A stretch of DNA of 64,000 nucleotides. It comes from Coralliovum pocilloporae. Lineage in GTDB: Bacteria; Pseudomonadota; Alphaproteobacteria; Rhizobiales; Cohaesibacteraceae. The position numbers and the translations under genes are program-made. Each line of letters begins with the position of its first letter. The first letter of the stretch is position 1. Shown piece by piece: positions 17,236 through 26,786 of the stretch. The DNA lies in the NCBI RefSeq assembly GCF_030845175.1, contig NZ_CP132542.1, positions 2,639,501 through 2,703,500 on the forward strand, in the 5' to 3' direction. Below the pieces are notes generated by a model. It saw only the letters and a program-made list of their open reading frames with translations. It was not told the origin of the DNA and did no database searches.

Positions 17236-17682
17236 ATGGCTATGACGCGGAAACAGCGACGGCTGACAATGATTGGTGGAGCAGGCGCGGTACTCGCCTT
17301 CGCTATCGGTCTGGTGCTTTATGCACTGAATGACCAGATCGTCTTCTTCAACTCACCCACCGATGTGGCACAGAATTCAGTCAAGCCGGGCGAGCGTTTC
17401 CGCCTTGGCGGGCTGGTCAAGGATGGGACCTTCGAGCGTGGCCAGGGAACAACGGTCACCTTTACGGTAACTGATACAGCCAATGATGTGCCCGTGACCT
17501 ATACAGGCATTCTGCCGGACCTTTTCCGGGAAGGGCAGGGCGTTGTGACCGAGGGAGCCATTGGCACAGACGGTATCTTTATCGCCGACAGCGTGCTGGC
17601 CAAGCATGACGAGAATTATGTGCCGAAAGAGGTCGCCGATGCCTTGAAGGAACAGGGCGTCTGGCAGGGCGAAGACGGCTAG
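17236..17682 (+). CDS. ccmE: Cytochrome c maturation haem chaperone CcmE (CycJ)
   Basis: A 148-residue haem chaperone. It begins with a basic cytoplasmic tail (TRKQRRL), a single membrane anchor (about residues 10-30) and a periplasmic OB-fold. His124 in the conserved [12 protein letters not shown] motif is the residue that binds haem covalently, with the family tyrosine three residues on. Other family segments are [13 protein letters not shown] and [20 protein letters not shown]. The ATG at 17236 fits the family start; an upstream in-frame codon at 17182 lies inside ccmI. The gene is followed 20 bases later by ccmF. Confidence 0.96.
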   Translation: MAMTRKQRRLTMIGGAGAVLAFAIGLVLYALNDQIVFFNSPTDVAQNSVKPGERFRLGGLVKDGTFERGQGTTVTFTVTDTANDVPVTYTGILPDLFREGQGVVTEGAIGTDGIFIADSVLAKHDENYVPKEVADALKEQGVWQGEDG

Positions 17683-17702
17683 GGAAAGAGGCGGACAACG
17701 GC

Positions 17703-19700
17703 ATGATTGCGGAACTCGGACATTATGCACTGGTGCTGGCTCTGGCCTGTGCCGTCATCCAATCCACCCTGCCTATCTGGGGAGCTTACAAGCGTGACCC
17801 GCAGTTGATGGCGGTCGCTGTGCCGTCATCGGTCATGGTATTCCTCATGCTGGCGCTGTCCTTCGGCATTCTTACCTATGCCTATGTGGTCTCAGATTTC
17901 TCGATCAAGAATGTCTGGGAAAACTCCCACAGTCTGCAGCCGCTGATCTACAAATACACCAGCGTCTGGGGCAACCATGAAGGCTCCATGCTGCTCTGGG
18001 TGCTGATTCTCGGATTGTTTGGTGCTCTGGTTGCTGTCTTCGGCAACAATCTGCCGTCAACGCTCAAGGCCAATGTGCTGGGCGTTCAGGGCTGGATTTC
18101 CCTGACCTTCCTGCTGTTTGTGCTGTTCACCTCCAATCCGTTCACACGCATTGTGGAGGCTCCGATCGAGGGGCAGGATCTCAATCCGATCCTTCAGGAT
18201 ATCGGCCTCGCCATTCATCCGCCCTTGCTCTATCTGGGGTATGTCGGCTTTTCCATCTCCTTCTCATTTGCCATCGCCGCTCTGATTGACGGGCGCATGG
18301 ATGCAGCCTGGGCGCGCTGGGTCCGCCCCTGGACACTGACCGCCTGGATGTTCCTGACCGTCGGCATCTCCATGGGCTCCTATTGGGCCTATTATGAGCT
18401 CGGTTGGGGCGGCTGGTGGTTCTGGGATCCGGTCGAGAATTCGTCCTTCATGCCATGGCTGGCGGGCACTGCACTGCTTCACTCTGCAATCGTTATGGAA
18501 AAGCGGGACGCCCTTAAGATCTGGACGGTTCTGCTGGCGATCCTGACGTTCTCGCTCAGCCTTCTTGGCACCTTCCTGGTGCGGTCGGGCGTGCTGACCT
18601 CTGTTCATACGTTTGCAACCGATCCCACGCGCGGATTGTTCATCCTGCTGATCCTGCTGATGTTCATTGGCGGTGCACTAACCCTGTTTGCAGCACGGGC
18701 ACATACCCTGCGTCAGGGTGGCATCTTTGCGCCGATCAGCCGTGAAGGCGGCTTGGTGCTGAACAATCTCTTCCTGACGACAGCCTGCGCCACGGTTCTG
18801 ATTGGCACGCTCTACCCACTGGCTCTTGAATCGGTCACTGGCGAGAAAATCTCTGTCGGAGCACCATTCTTTAATCTCACATTCGGGCCGCTGATCCTGC
18901 CGATACTGATTGCCATCCCGTTTGGTCAGCTTCTGGCCTGGAAACGTGGTGATCTGGCGGGTGTCACGCAGAGGCTCTATGTAGTTCTGGGCCTGACGAT
19001 TGCTGCCGGACTTGTAAGTTTCACGATTATTGAAGGTGGTCCGGTTCTGGCGTCACTGGGTATCGGCCTGGCCGTCTGGCTGATGGTCGGCTCTCTCTGG
19101 GAACTGGTGGAAAAGGGCCGGTTCGGTAAGGTGCCGTTTGCCTCGAGTCTGTCCCGCGTAAAAGGCCTGCCACGGGCCACATGGGGTATGGTGGTTGCTC
19201 ATTTCGGCCTTGGTATGGCCGTTCTTGGCATCGTCATGACATCCTCCTTCCAGACTGAAGCCATTCTGGTGATGAAGCCGGGCCAGACGACGGAACTGTC
19301 AGGTTACTCCTATACCTTCAATGGCGGACGGCCGCATAAGGAAGCCAACTTCGAGGAACTGCAGGCGGAATTCACCATCAGCCGCAATGGCGAATTCATT
19401 GCTGATGTGGCACCGTCCAAGCGGGTCTACATTGCCCGTCAGATGCCAACCACTGAGGCGGCCATCGTGACACTGTGGAGCGGCAGTCAGCTTTATGTCA
19501 GCCTTGGCGATCAGGTTGGAGACAACAGCATGACCGTCCGGATCTACTACAAACCGCTGATTACCCATATCTGGATTGGTTCTGTGGTGATGTTCTTTGG
19601 TGGCTTCCTGTCATTGACAGACAGACGGTTACGGGTTGGTGCTCCCAAACGCGCGCGCAAGGCTGCAAAGGCGGGTGCCGCTGCAGCTCCGGCGGAATAG
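17703..19700 (+). CDS. ccmF: Haem lyase CcmF (CycK)
   Basis: A 665-residue polytopic membrane protein, the catalytic part of the haem lyase that joins haem to CXXCH motifs in the periplasm. The tryptophan-rich WWD motif is visible (WGGWWFWDPVENSSFMPW, about residues 235-252), with NHEGSMLLWVLIL and GYVGFSISFSFAIAALIDG upstream and conserved membrane histidines such as in LAIHPPLLYLGY. About 15 hydrophobic segments are present, with a large periplasmic loop near residues 515-625. The length is normal for the family. It lies between ccmE and ccmH as in other alphaproteobacteria. Confidence 0.97.
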   Translation: MIAELGHYALVLALACAVIQSTLPIWGAYKRDPQLMAVAVPSSVMVFLMLALSFGILTYAYVVSDFSIKNVWENSHSLQPLIYKYTSVWGNHEGSMLLWVLILGLFGALVAVFGNNLPSTLKANVLGVQGWISLTFLLFVLFTSNPFTRIVEAPIEGQDLNPILQDIGLAIHPPLLYLGYVGFSISFSFAIAALIDGRMDAAWARWVRPWTLTAWMFLTVGISMGSYWAYYELGWGGWWFWDPVENSSFMPWLAGTALLHSAIVMEKRDALKIWTVLLAILTFSLSLLGTFLVRSGVLTSVHTFATDPTRGLFILLILLMFIGGALTLFAARAHTLRQGGIFAPISREGGLVLNNLFLTTACATVLIGTLYPLALESVTGEKISVGAPFFNLTFGPLILPILIAIPFGQLLAWKRGDLAGVTQRLYVVLGLTIAAGLVSFTIIEGGPVLASLGIGLAVWLMVGSLWELVEKGRFGKVPFASSLSRVKGLPRATWGMVVAHFGLGMAVLGIVMTSSFQTEAILVMKPGQTTELSGYSYTFNGGRPHKEANFEELQAEFTISRNGEFIADVAPSKRVYIARQMPTTEAAIVTLWSGSQLYVSLGDQVGDNSMTVRIYYKPLITHIWIGSVVMFFGGFLSLTDRRLRVGAPKRARKAAKAGAAAAPAE

Positions 19701-19724
19701 GGCCAACGGAATAGGGGAAGACGC

Positions 19725-20210
19725 ATGAGATCGATCACATCGGCCTTTCTGGCTCTTGCGCTTTTGATCGGCAGTGCTCTGCCGGGCTTCGCGGTAAATC
19801 CTGATGAAGTTCTGGATGACCCGGCGCTGGAAGAACGGGCCCGCGGTCTGTCGGCCAAGCTGCGTTGCCTCGTCTGTCAGAACCAGTCTATTGACGATTC
19901 AGATGCCGATCTGGCCCGCGACCTGCGTGTTCTGGTGCGTGAACGCCTTGTGGCGGGTGACAGTGACGATCAGGTCATCTCCTATCTGGTCGACCGCTAC
20001 GGGGAGTTCGTTCTGCTGAAGCCACGTTTCGGGTCCCATACGCTGGTTCTGTGGCTGGGCGGCCCTCTGGTGCTGCTGGCTGCCGTGGGTGTCGTGGCTC
20101 TCACCATGCGCCGCAGGCATTTGCACGCTGCTGCCGGGAGTGCGACCGGAGCGAACCTCAGCGCAGAGGATCAGAAACGGCTCGATGCCCTGTTGAAGGA
20201 TGGGGAATAG
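19725..20210 (+). CDS. ccmH: Cytochrome c maturation thiol-reductase CcmH (CycL)
   Basis: A 161-residue periplasmic thiol-oxidoreductase subunit. A signal peptide covers about residues 1-23. The active-site motif [11 protein letters not shown] contains Cys48 and Cys51, which reduce the CXXCH cysteines of apocytochromes before haem attachment. A C-terminal membrane anchor spans about residues 106-127 ([20 protein letters not shown]). RBS AGGGGAAG precedes the ATG. It is the last gene of the ccm operon; the next start lies 95 bases downstream. Confidence 0.96.
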   Translation: MRSITSAFLALALLIGSALPGFAVNPDEVLDDPALEERARGLSAKLRCLVCQNQSIDDSDADLARDLRVLVRERLVAGDSDDQVISYLVDRYGEFVLLKPRFGSHTLVLWLGGPLVLLAAVGVVALTMRRRHLHAAAGSATGANLSAEDQKRLDALLKDGE

Positions 20211-20305
20211 AGCCGTCCACACGCAAACGAGAACTCTTGTGATAACCGTCAGGCTCTGTCAGACCTATATGACCCTTATCAATTCAGGACCATATGGGGG
20301 ACACC

Positions 20306-21538
20306 ATGGCCGAGATCGTTCAGCGCATCAGTTTTGAAGGTGGATTGGGTGAAACACTGGCGGCACGCTTGCATGTGCCGTCTGGCACTGTTCGTGCCTA
20401 TGCCCTGTTTGCTCATTGCTTCACCTGCACCAAGGATATTCTGGCTGCAAAGAAAATCGCCGACGAGTTGGCCAAACGCGGCATCGCACTGATGCGGTTT
20501 GATTTCTCAGGCCTTGGTCAGTCAGGCGGTGATTTCGCGGAAACAAGCTTTACGTCCAATGTGGGTGATATTCTCGCTGCTGCCGATTATCTACGCCAGA
20601 ATTATGAAGCCCCTGCCGTTCTGATTGGCCATTCCCTGGGCGGTGCGGCCACACTGGCAGCCGCTGGTGACATTCCCGAAGCCAGGGCTGTTGCTACAAT
20701 TGGCGCACCATCAGAAGCCGACCATGTGATTCATAACTTCGCTGCCCATCTTGATGAGATTGAGCATAGCGGCGAGGCGGAAGTCTCACTCGCCGGGCGG
20801 CCCTTCACCATTCGCAAGGATTTTGTCGAGGATCTCAGGGCACAGAGTGTCACCGAGCGTGTGGCAACAATGAAGAAACCTCTGATGGTGCTGCACTCAC
20901 CCATTGACGACACGGTGAGCATCGACAATGCCCGGGACATCTTCACAGCCGCCAAACATCCCAAGAGCTTTGTCTCGCTGGATAATGCGGATCATCTGCT
21001 GTCGCGCGCTGAGGATATTGCCTATGCGGCTGAGATGATCGCCGCCTGGGCCTCCCGCTATATTGCCCAGGCCGAGGATGAGCGTCAGGAGCCTGAGACA
21101 ACCGACGTCCATATCTCCGAAACTCAGGAAGGCAAATTCCAGAACTATGTCCGTGCCGGACGTCATCTGCTGCTGGCGGATGAACCGAAGAACGTGGGTG
21201 GGCTTGATTCCGGGCCATCGCCCTATGATTTCGTCTCAATTGCTCTTGGAGCCTGCACATCCATGACCCTGCGCATGTATGCGGACTTCAAGAAACTGCC
21301 GGTGAAAAAGATTGCCGTTGATGTGGACCACGCCAAGGTCCACGCCTCGGATTGCGCTGAATGTGGCGATATGGAAGGCGGCAAAGGCGGCAAGATTGAT
21401 CGCTTCGAACGTATCATTTCCATCACCGGAGATATTGATGAGGCAACCCGCGAGAAAATGCTGTCCATTGCCGACCGCTGCCCCGTGCACAAAACACTGG
21501 AACACAGTGCCGCTGTGGTTACGCGGCTGAAATCCTGA
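20306..21538 (+). CDS. Bifunctional alpha/beta hydrolase-OsmC family protein
   Basis: A 410-residue fusion. Residues 1 to about 255 are an alpha/beta hydrolase with nucleophile Ser110 in GHSLGG and a catalytic histidine in LDNADHLLS; a TK/FTCTKD segment near the N-terminus is usual for this subgroup. Residues about 270-410 are an OsmC/Ohr-type peroxidase domain with the two redox cysteines in GACTSMT and ADRCPVHKTL. Such fusions probably detoxify organic hydroperoxides or lipid-derived peroxides, but the substrate is unknown. The start at 20306 is favoured over 20294 because GGGGGA lies five bases upstream of it. Confidence 0.9.
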   Translation: MAEIVQRISFEGGLGETLAARLHVPSGTVRAYALFAHCFTCTKDILAAKKIADELAKRGIALMRFDFSGLGQSGGDFAETSFTSNVGDILAAADYLRQNYEAPAVLIGHSLGGAATLAAAGDIPEARAVATIGAPSEADHVIHNFAAHLDEIEHSGEAEVSLAGRPFTIRKDFVEDLRAQSVTERVATMKKPLMVLHSPIDDTVSIDNARDIFTAAKHPKSFVSLDNADHLLSRAEDIAYAAEMIAAWASRYIAQAEDERQEPETTDVHISETQEGKFQNYVRAGRHLLLADEPKNVGGLDSGPSPYDFVSIALGACTSMTLRMYADFKKLPVKKIAVDVDHAKVHASDCAECGDMEGGKGGKIDRFERIISITGDIDEATREKMLSIADRCPVHKTLEHSAAVVTRLKS

Positions 21539-21751
21539 TAAACAGGCCCCTCTGTTACCTCAGGGGGGATATGTCTCACTGGAAAACCGGCCTTCCGATA
21601 CCTCTTTATTACTGAACTGTAATGTGGCTGCCATTTGGCTGTAATGTTTGGAAAGCTAGGATGACTTTCATCAGATCAGGGTCTTCCACCTGATCGGACT
21701 GATCTCCAGAAGTCCTCCACCCTGCCTGTTGAGCACCAGGCATGATGATGA

Positions 21752-21784
21752 AAAAGCCCGCCGGCCTCATACCGGCGGGCTTTT
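21752..21784 (+). terminator. Strong bidirectional terminator
   Basis: AAAAGCCCGCCGG (21752-21764) pairs perfectly with CCGGCGGGCTTTT (21772-21784), with CTTCTTTTG beyond. The T-run on both strands lets it serve the hydrolase gene and the oppositely oriented P460 gene. Confidence 0.9.
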
Positions 21785-21809
21785 CTTCTTTTGTTTTGCC
21801 AAAACAAAA

Positions 21810-21840
21810 AATCCGCCGAATCTGGTCCGGCGGATTGTTT
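21810..21840 (-). terminator. Terminator for the cytochrome P460 gene
   Basis: AATCCGCC (21810-21817) pairs with GGCGGATT (21829-21836). Read on the minus strand the stem is followed by TTTTTGTTTTGG, which suits the P460 transcript arriving from 21959. Confidence 0.75.
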
Positions 21841-21843
21841 CCA

Positions 21844-21864
21844 TTCAGAAGCACGCTGTAGATC
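21844..21864 (-). repeat. 21-base fragment of the 10.6-kb palindromic repeat
   Basis: The reverse complement is identical over 21 bases to 10635-10655, the 5' part of the tandem repeat after the GTA cluster. The palindromic core is absent here, so this is a truncated copy. Confidence 0.75.
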
Positions 21865-21958
21865 CCGAATGAAGACGCGATCCTCTCAAAACTGGTTGCC
21901 ACCCGGCGATTCCAATGCAGCGGTTAGCTGGCAGCCAGTTCTGATCCTGAAAGGAGAC

Positions 21959-22567
21959 TTATTGGTGTGATTTTGAATCGAGGATCGAGTAGAACTTGGT
22001 GAACACCATATCTTTCGTGGCATTGTCGATATGGCACTGGGCGCAAGCCTCAGCCGGTGCCGCTGCAGCCGTTTTGGCATAAGGCGGTGCATGGTGGCCG
22101 AAGTTGAAGAAGCCCCAGTTGTTGGTCTTCGCAAAGCGTTTTGAATCCTTCACCGAAATATCGATGCCATTCAGCGCGCCGGGGAAGAACCCGCGACCGG
22201 ATACCTCGTTGCGGGACCCGTCTTCATGCTCGGCCTTCTGCGTCAGCTGCAGTTCCTTGAGCATGATGGTTCCTTCCGGAAATTCTCCGGTTTTCCGGTA
22301 AATGTCGAACGCTTCCGGCTGAACATAGACATTGTGATATTCAGGGAAACCGGCCTTGCCGCCATTCAGGGCGTGCGGGGTCAGCGGAGAACCGAGGAAA
22401 ACCCATTTGTGAAAATTCTTCGGCAGAATGAGCTGGCCGTCTTCGGTCCATTTCGGTTTCCAGTCATAGGAATCCGCAGCCGTTGCTGACTGATAGGTCA
22501 GTGATCCGGCTGAAAGCGCAAGTACAAGTCCTGCAACGGCAGAAAGCGTTAGTGAACGTAGTCGCAT
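21959..22567 (-). CDS. Cytochrome P460 family protein
   Basis: A 202-residue exported protein. A signal peptide spans about residues 1-30 (cleavage near ATA-AD). The mature part has the P460 pattern WVFLGSPLTPHALNGGKAGFPEYHNVYVQPEAFDIYRKTG (split by family strands), GTIMLKELQ, and a single haem-binding CAQCH near residue 176, close to the C-terminus as in this family. Related proteins oxidise hydroxylamine or bind NO, but many have no known activity. A c-type haem would be attached by the ccm system encoded just upstream. It is transcribed away from degP and ends at a terminator. Confidence 0.9.
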   Translation of the reverse strand: MRLRSLTLSAVAGLVLALSAGSLTYQSATAADSYDWKPKWTEDGQLILPKNFHKWVFLGSPLTPHALNGGKAGFPEYHNVYVQPEAFDIYRKTGEFPEGTIMLKELQLTQKAEHEDGSRNEVSGRGFFPGALNGIDISVKDSKRFAKTNNWGFFNFGHHAPPYAKTAAAAPAEACAQCHIDNATKDMVFTKFYSILDSKSHQ

Positions 22568-22881
22568 TGATCAGTCTCCTTAGGTGCAGTTGAGTCCGAC
22601 AGCTTTCTAAACATGGGGTATTCGGCAGAAATTTACCTTGATGGATCGTGCGTAAGCTGTTGCAGATAGTCCCGTTTCTCTAACGCTTCCGTGAGGTCTC
22701 GTGAATTACGCGGGATTTGAAATAAAACATTCGAAAACTTGAACGTTACGGATGTTTAATGTGTCGGTCAGGCGGCTGTAAGGTTCCTGTCTCTATCTTC
22801 ACTCTCAACACTTCGGAGCATCCGTCCGGTGCTTCGCATCCGTCAAAGCCAAGTCGAGAAGACGAACAAGAGAGTGACACA
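22568..22881. other. Divergent promoter region between cytochrome P460 and degP
   Basis: Promoters for both flanking genes must lie here. The segment 22715-22765 is A+T rich (GAAATAAAACATTCGAAAACTTGAACG). I see no convincing stress-sigma (GGAAC...GTT) or other operator motif, and no gene. Confidence 0.45.
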
Positions 22882-24402
22882 ATGACAAAGACGAAAACCC
22901 TGAAGGCTGTTCGTGAGACCCTGCTGGCCGGAACCCTGGCATTCGGGATGATGGGCGCTGTCACGGCCCAGCTGGTTCTGATGCAGTCTCCGGCCTTTGC
23001 CGAGCCGGTCAGCGTTGATGCTCCGGCTCCAGTCAGCTTTGCTCCGGTCGTTGAAAAAGTGAAGCCGGCCGTTGTCAGCGTACAGGTGAAGTCAGAAATC
23101 AAGGCCGCCTCCAACCAGCAGTTCGGTTTTGGTCTTGATCAGTTTCCGGGCTTTCGTGACCTGCCGGAAGATCATCCGTTCAACCGCTTTTTCCGCCGGT
23201 TTGGCGAGCAGGAGCGCCAGGGTGAGCGTCAGCAGCGCGAACGCCAGCCGCGTAAGCCCCGTTTCGCCCAGAGCCAGGGCTCAGGCTTCTTCATCTCTGA
23301 AGACGGTTACGTTGTCACCAATAACCATGTGATTGAGAATGGCAGTGCGGTTTCCATCACCATGGATGATGGCACCGAACTGGATGCGAAGGTCATTGGC
23401 ACAGATCCCCGGACCGATCTGGCGCTCCTGAAAGTTGATGGTGGCGATCGTAAGTTCACCTATGTGGCCTTTGCCAAGGGTGATTCCCGTGTGGGTGACT
23501 GGGTGGTCGCGGTCGGAAACCCGTTCGGCCTTGGCGGAACGGTAACGGCAGGCATTATCTCGGCACGCGGTCGTGATATCGGCGCAGGCCCCTATGATGA
23601 CTTCATCCAGATTGATGCGCCGGTGAACAAGGGTAATTCCGGTGGACCGGCATTCAACAGCCGGGGTGAGGTGATTGGTGTCAACACGGCCATTTTCTCG
23701 CCGTCCGGCGGCAATGTGGGTATCGCTTTTGCTATCCCGGCCTCCACCGCAGAGACAATCATTTCCGACCTGCGTGACGACGGCCTTGTCTCCCGTGGCT
23801 GGCTCGGTGTGCAGATCCAGCCGATTACGGAAGATCTTGCTGACAGTCTCGGCCTGGCCGGAACCGAAGGCGCACTTGTTGCAGACCCGACATCAGGCGG
23901 CCCGGCAGAAGAGGCAGGCATTCAGGCCGGTGATGCAATCACGGCTGTGGACGGCAAGTCGGTGAAGAGCACCAAGGATCTGTCACGACGGATTGCGGCC
24001 TATGCGCCGGGCTCCAAAGTGGAGGTGACCCTGATGCGCGACGGACGTGAACAGACGATCACGGTTGAACTGGGTAACTTCCCAACATCTGACAGACTCG
24101 CTGCACGCAGCATCCCAAAACCCGCCGTCAAAAAGGCTCTTGAGGAGTTTGGCATGACGGTCGAGCCAACCGAAGATGGCGTCGGCATGATGGTGACTGC
24201 CGTGAAGCCGAACGGTGCCGCTGCGGAAAAGGGCATTGCCAAGGGTGATGTGATCTTCCAGATCGGTCGAGAGAAGGTGAATACCCTGAAAGAGATTGAA
24301 GCCGCTCTGGAAGCAGAGAAAGAACGCGGCCGCAAGAAGGTGCTTTTCGGTGTGAAAAAAGCCAATGGCGGTTCCGGTTTCACGGCCCTGTCCATCGGCT
24401 GA
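22882..24402 (+). CDS. degP: DegP/HtrA (Do-family) periplasmic serine protease
   Basis: A 506-residue periplasmic protease-chaperone. An N-terminal signal segment (about 10-38) is followed by a Q-linker-like region rich in Arg/Gln (QERQGERQQRERQPRKPR). The trypsin-like domain contains the triad His in VTNNHVIENG, Asp in DPRTDLALL and Ser in NKGNSGGPAF. Two PDZ domains follow (about 285-380, with RGWLGVQIQPI, and 410-500). The start at 22882 is chosen because the upstream in-frame sequence from 22759 is not protein-like. In rhizobia degP1 sits between cycL and a two-component pair, as here. Confidence 0.93.
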   Translation: MTKTKTLKAVRETLLAGTLAFGMMGAVTAQLVLMQSPAFAEPVSVDAPAPVSFAPVVEKVKPAVVSVQVKSEIKAASNQQFGFGLDQFPGFRDLPEDHPFNRFFRRFGEQERQGERQQRERQPRKPRFAQSQGSGFFISEDGYVVTNNHVIENGSAVSITMDDGTELDAKVIGTDPRTDLALLKVDGGDRKFTYVAFAKGDSRVGDWVVAVGNPFGLGGTVTAGIISARGRDIGAGPYDDFIQIDAPVNKGNSGGPAFNSRGEVIGVNTAIFSPSGGNVGIAFAIPASTAETIISDLRDDGLVSRGWLGVQIQPITEDLADSLGLAGTEGALVADPTSGGPAEEAGIQAGDAITAVDGKSVKSTKDLSRRIAAYAPGSKVEVTLMRDGREQTITVELGNFPTSDRLAARSIPKPAVKKALEEFGMTVEPTEDGVGMMVTAVKPNGAAAEKGIAKGDVIFQIGREKVNTLKEIEAALEAEKERGRKKVLFGVKKANGGSGFTALSIG

Positions 24403-24600
24403 TCTGATCGCTTCAGAGCGATCTGGAACCCACAGGATTATCCCGGCAAGTATCATTGTCGCCCCCAGCTTGTCGGGATAGGGGGCCTTCCCAAGGGCCC
24501 CGAGTTGACTTCCACCCAGGACGTTCAACTGAACTGCGGCAGTCCGGCAAGGGCTGCCGCTCTTTTCTTATGGCGCTGAACAGGCTATGCGAGGGTATCG
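24403..24600. other. Intergenic region with hairpins between degP and the response regulator
   Basis: GATCGCT-N4-AGCGATC (24406-24423) forms a perfect 7-bp stem just after the degP stop. A second stem GGGGGCC/GGGCCCC lies at about 24480-24500. Neither has a T-run, so they may be processing or attenuation hairpins rather than classical terminators. Confidence 0.5.
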
Positions 24601-25302
24601 ATGAGACCAACAGCGGCAGAGAGCATGCGGATTCTGATTGTTGAAGATGACCGGGAAGCGGCCAATTATCTGGTTAAGGCTTTGAAGGAAACCGGACATA
24701 TTGCGGACCACGCCGCAGATGGCGATGATGGCTTTGCCATGGCGGACGAGGGTGGTTATGACGTTTTGATTGTGGATCGCATGCTGCCAAAGCGGGACGG
24801 GCTGTCGATCATTGAGGAAATCCGGCGTAAAGGCGATACAACACCGGTTCTGATCCTGTCTGCATTGGGGCAGGTGGATGATCGTGTGACGGGCCTCCGG
24901 TCCGGTGGTGATGACTATCTGACAAAGCCCTATGCCTTCTCCGAACTTCTGGCCCGGGTTGAAGTGCTTGCCCGCAGAAATGCCAAGACCTCGGAAGCGG
25001 AAACCTCTTATACGGTTGCCGACCTGACGCTTGACCGTCTGTCTCATACAGTTTCGCGAAGCGGTCAGGATATCGTCCTGCAGCCGCGTGAATTCCGTCT
25101 GCTGGAATATCTGATGAAACATTCAGGCACGGTGGTAACCCGGACCATGCTGCTTGAGAATGTCTGGGACTATCATTTTGACCCGCAGACCAATGTGATC
25201 GATGTGCATATCTCGCGGCTTCGTTCGAAGATCGACAAGGGTTTTGAAACCCCGTTGCTGCATACGATCCGAGGGGCCGGATATATGGTCCGGGCAGTTT
25301 AA
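24601..25302 (+). CDS. OmpR-family response regulator (degP-linked)
   Basis: A 233-residue regulator: receiver domain with EDD at 15-17, phospho-acceptor Asp59 in VLIVDRMLPKRDG, and Lys in DDYLTKPYAF, then a winged-helix DNA-binding domain (LQPREFRLLEYLMKHSGTVVTR ... HTIRGAGYMVR). The start at 24601 is supported by GAGGG five bases upstream; an ATG at 24625 (MRILIVEDD) would fit the receiver fold better and remains possible. The kinase gene follows after 41 bases. The same RR-HK pair occupies the degP-glnE interval in rhizobia, where its signal is little characterised. Confidence 0.9.
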   Translation: MRPTAAESMRILIVEDDREAANYLVKALKETGHIADHAADGDDGFAMADEGGYDVLIVDRMLPKRDGLSIIEEIRRKGDTTPVLILSALGQVDDRVTGLRSGGDDYLTKPYAFSELLARVEVLARRNAKTSEAETSYTVADLTLDRLSHTVSRSGQDIVLQPREFRLLEYLMKHSGTVVTRTMLLENVWDYHFDPQTNVIDVHISRLRSKIDKGFETPLLHTIRGAGYMVRAV

Positions 25303-25343
25303 AATTTAAGACCAAGACAGAACAGGGTGGGGCAAACCAACAG

Positions 25344-26786
25344 ATGGCACTGCGAAGGCTCTACAGAACCACCGCTTTCAAGCTGGCGACAATCTATCTG
25401 GTCATCTTCACGCTGTTTGCGGGCGGTCTGATCTATTACCTCGCTTCCAGCACCCATTCCCTGCTGAGGACACAGCTGCAGCTTCGCCTGAATGACGAGG
25501 TTGGTGAGCTTGACTCAATCTACCAGCGCGGTGGACTCAGGCGTCTGGTGCGGGCAATTGAGTGGCGCAGCAGACGCCCGGATTCGAGCCTTTATCTGAT
25601 CACCGACCCGCAAGGTCAGCCAATCGCCGGTAATATTCTGGATGTGCCACCCGATATTTTCCAGGAGGAAGGCTGGGTAAAGGACCCGATCACCTATACC
25701 CGCTTCGAGCAGGCCAATGGCAGCGGCTTTGATCCGGACGAACAACTGGTGCACAGGGCTGTTGCCCAGATCTATTTCATGCCCAACGGCCTCCGCCTTC
25801 TGGTCGGGCGGGATATCGGTGAAGGGGAACGCTTCCGCGATATCTTCAAGCGGGCCTTTAACCTGTCTGTGGTTCTGATGGTTCTGTTGGGGCTTCTGAC
25901 CTGGCTGTTCGTGTCGCGCCGGGTTCTGCGTCGTGTGGATGATGTGGGCAAGGCCAGCAAGCGCATCATGGCGGGGCACCTGGATGAACGCCTGCCGATC
26001 CGTGGTTCCCATGATGAGTTTGATCGTCTTTCGGTCAGCCTCAACACCATGCTGGACCGCATTGAAACCCTCATGGCCGGACTAAAGGAAGTCTCCGACA
26101 ATATTGCCCACGACTTGAAAACCCCGCTGACGCGCATGCGAAACCGGGTCGAGATTGCCCTGCGGGGTGAAGGCGGTGAACAGGAGCTGCGCGAAGCACT
26201 GTCCACCACATTGGAGGAATCCGAAAACCTGATCCGCATTTTTGACGCTCTGCTGCGGATTGCCCGTCTTGAAGCAGGGTCCGCCACGGGAGATCTGAAG
26301 CCGGTCGATCTGGCTGGTATTGCCCGCGATGTCTCAGAACTCTATGAGCCTGTGGCCGAAGAGGATGGCATCGGGTTTGTCATCAGCGCCTCTGAACCCG
26401 CCTTTGTGACAGGAAGCCGCGAGCTGCTGGGGCAGGTGATTGCCAATCTGCTGGATAACGCGCTCAAATACGCACGAGAGCCAGGCAAGGAAGGGCTGAC
26501 CCCAGAAATCACCCTGTCTGTCGAAAGTCGCGACAAGTCCGTGGTCCTCTGTGTGACCGATAATGGTCCCGGGATTCCGGAAGCGGACCGCGACAGGGTT
26601 CTGCAGCGTTTCGTACGGCTTGAGGAGAGCCGCAGTCAGCCGGGTTCCGGTCTTGGCCTTAGCCTTGTGGCCGCCGTTGCCCGTCTTCTGGACGGAAAGG
26701 TACAGCTTGGCGACAACAAGCCGGGACTCAGTGTAGAACTGCAGTTGACGCAGGTTGAGACGATCGGGAGTACGCCGGGTGAGTGA
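25344..26786 (+). CDS. Sensor histidine kinase (degP-glnE interval)
   Basis: A 480-residue membrane kinase partnering the upstream regulator. Membrane helices lie at about 12-34 and 172-192, flanking a periplasmic domain of about 135 residues. HAMP (RRVLRRVDDVGKASKRIMAG) leads to the HisKA motif NIAHDLKTPLTRMRNR with His256. The ATPase domain has the N box (ANLLDNALKYA), G1 (TDNGPGIPEAD) and G2 (GSGLGLSLVAAVARLL). The last eight bases overlap the GTG start proposed for glnE, implying translational coupling. Confidence 0.92.
   Translation: MALRRLYRTTAFKLATIYLVIFTLFAGGLIYYLASSTHSLLRTQLQLRLNDEVGELDSIYQRGGLRRLVRAIEWRSRRPDSSLYLITDPQGQPIAGNILDVPPDIFQEEGWVKDPITYTRFEQANGSGFDPDEQLVHRAVAQIYFMPNGLRLLVGRDIGEGERFRDIFKRAFNLSVVLMVLLGLLTWLFVSRRVLRRVDDVGKASKRIMAGHLDERLPIRGSHDEFDRLSVSLNTMLDRIETLMAGLKEVSDNIAHDLKTPLTRMRNRVEIALRGEGGEQELREALSTTLEESENLIRIFDALLRIARLEAGSATGDLKPVDLAGIARDVSELYEPVAEEDGIGFVISASEPAFVTGSRELLGQVIANLLDNALKYAREPGKEGLTPEITLSVESRDKSVVLCVTDNGPGIPEADRDRVLQRFVRLEESRSQPGSGLGLSLVAAVARLLDGKVQLGDNKPGLSVELQLTQVETIGSTPGE

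Larger units (their letters stand above)
21539..21958. other. Convergent intergenic region with three hairpins
   Basis: No gene is seen. It separates the convergent hydrolase-OsmC and cytochrome P460 genes. It holds two strong terminators (listed separately), between them a small perfect palindrome TTTTGTTTT-GCC-AAAACAAAA (21789-21809), and a 21-base fragment of the repeat from 10.6 kb at 21844-21864. Confidence 0.7.

Noticed and set aside
18264..18608. Minus-strand frame opposite ccmF
   Set aside because: It lies antisense to the WWD haem-lyase motif region and has no independent evidence of coding.
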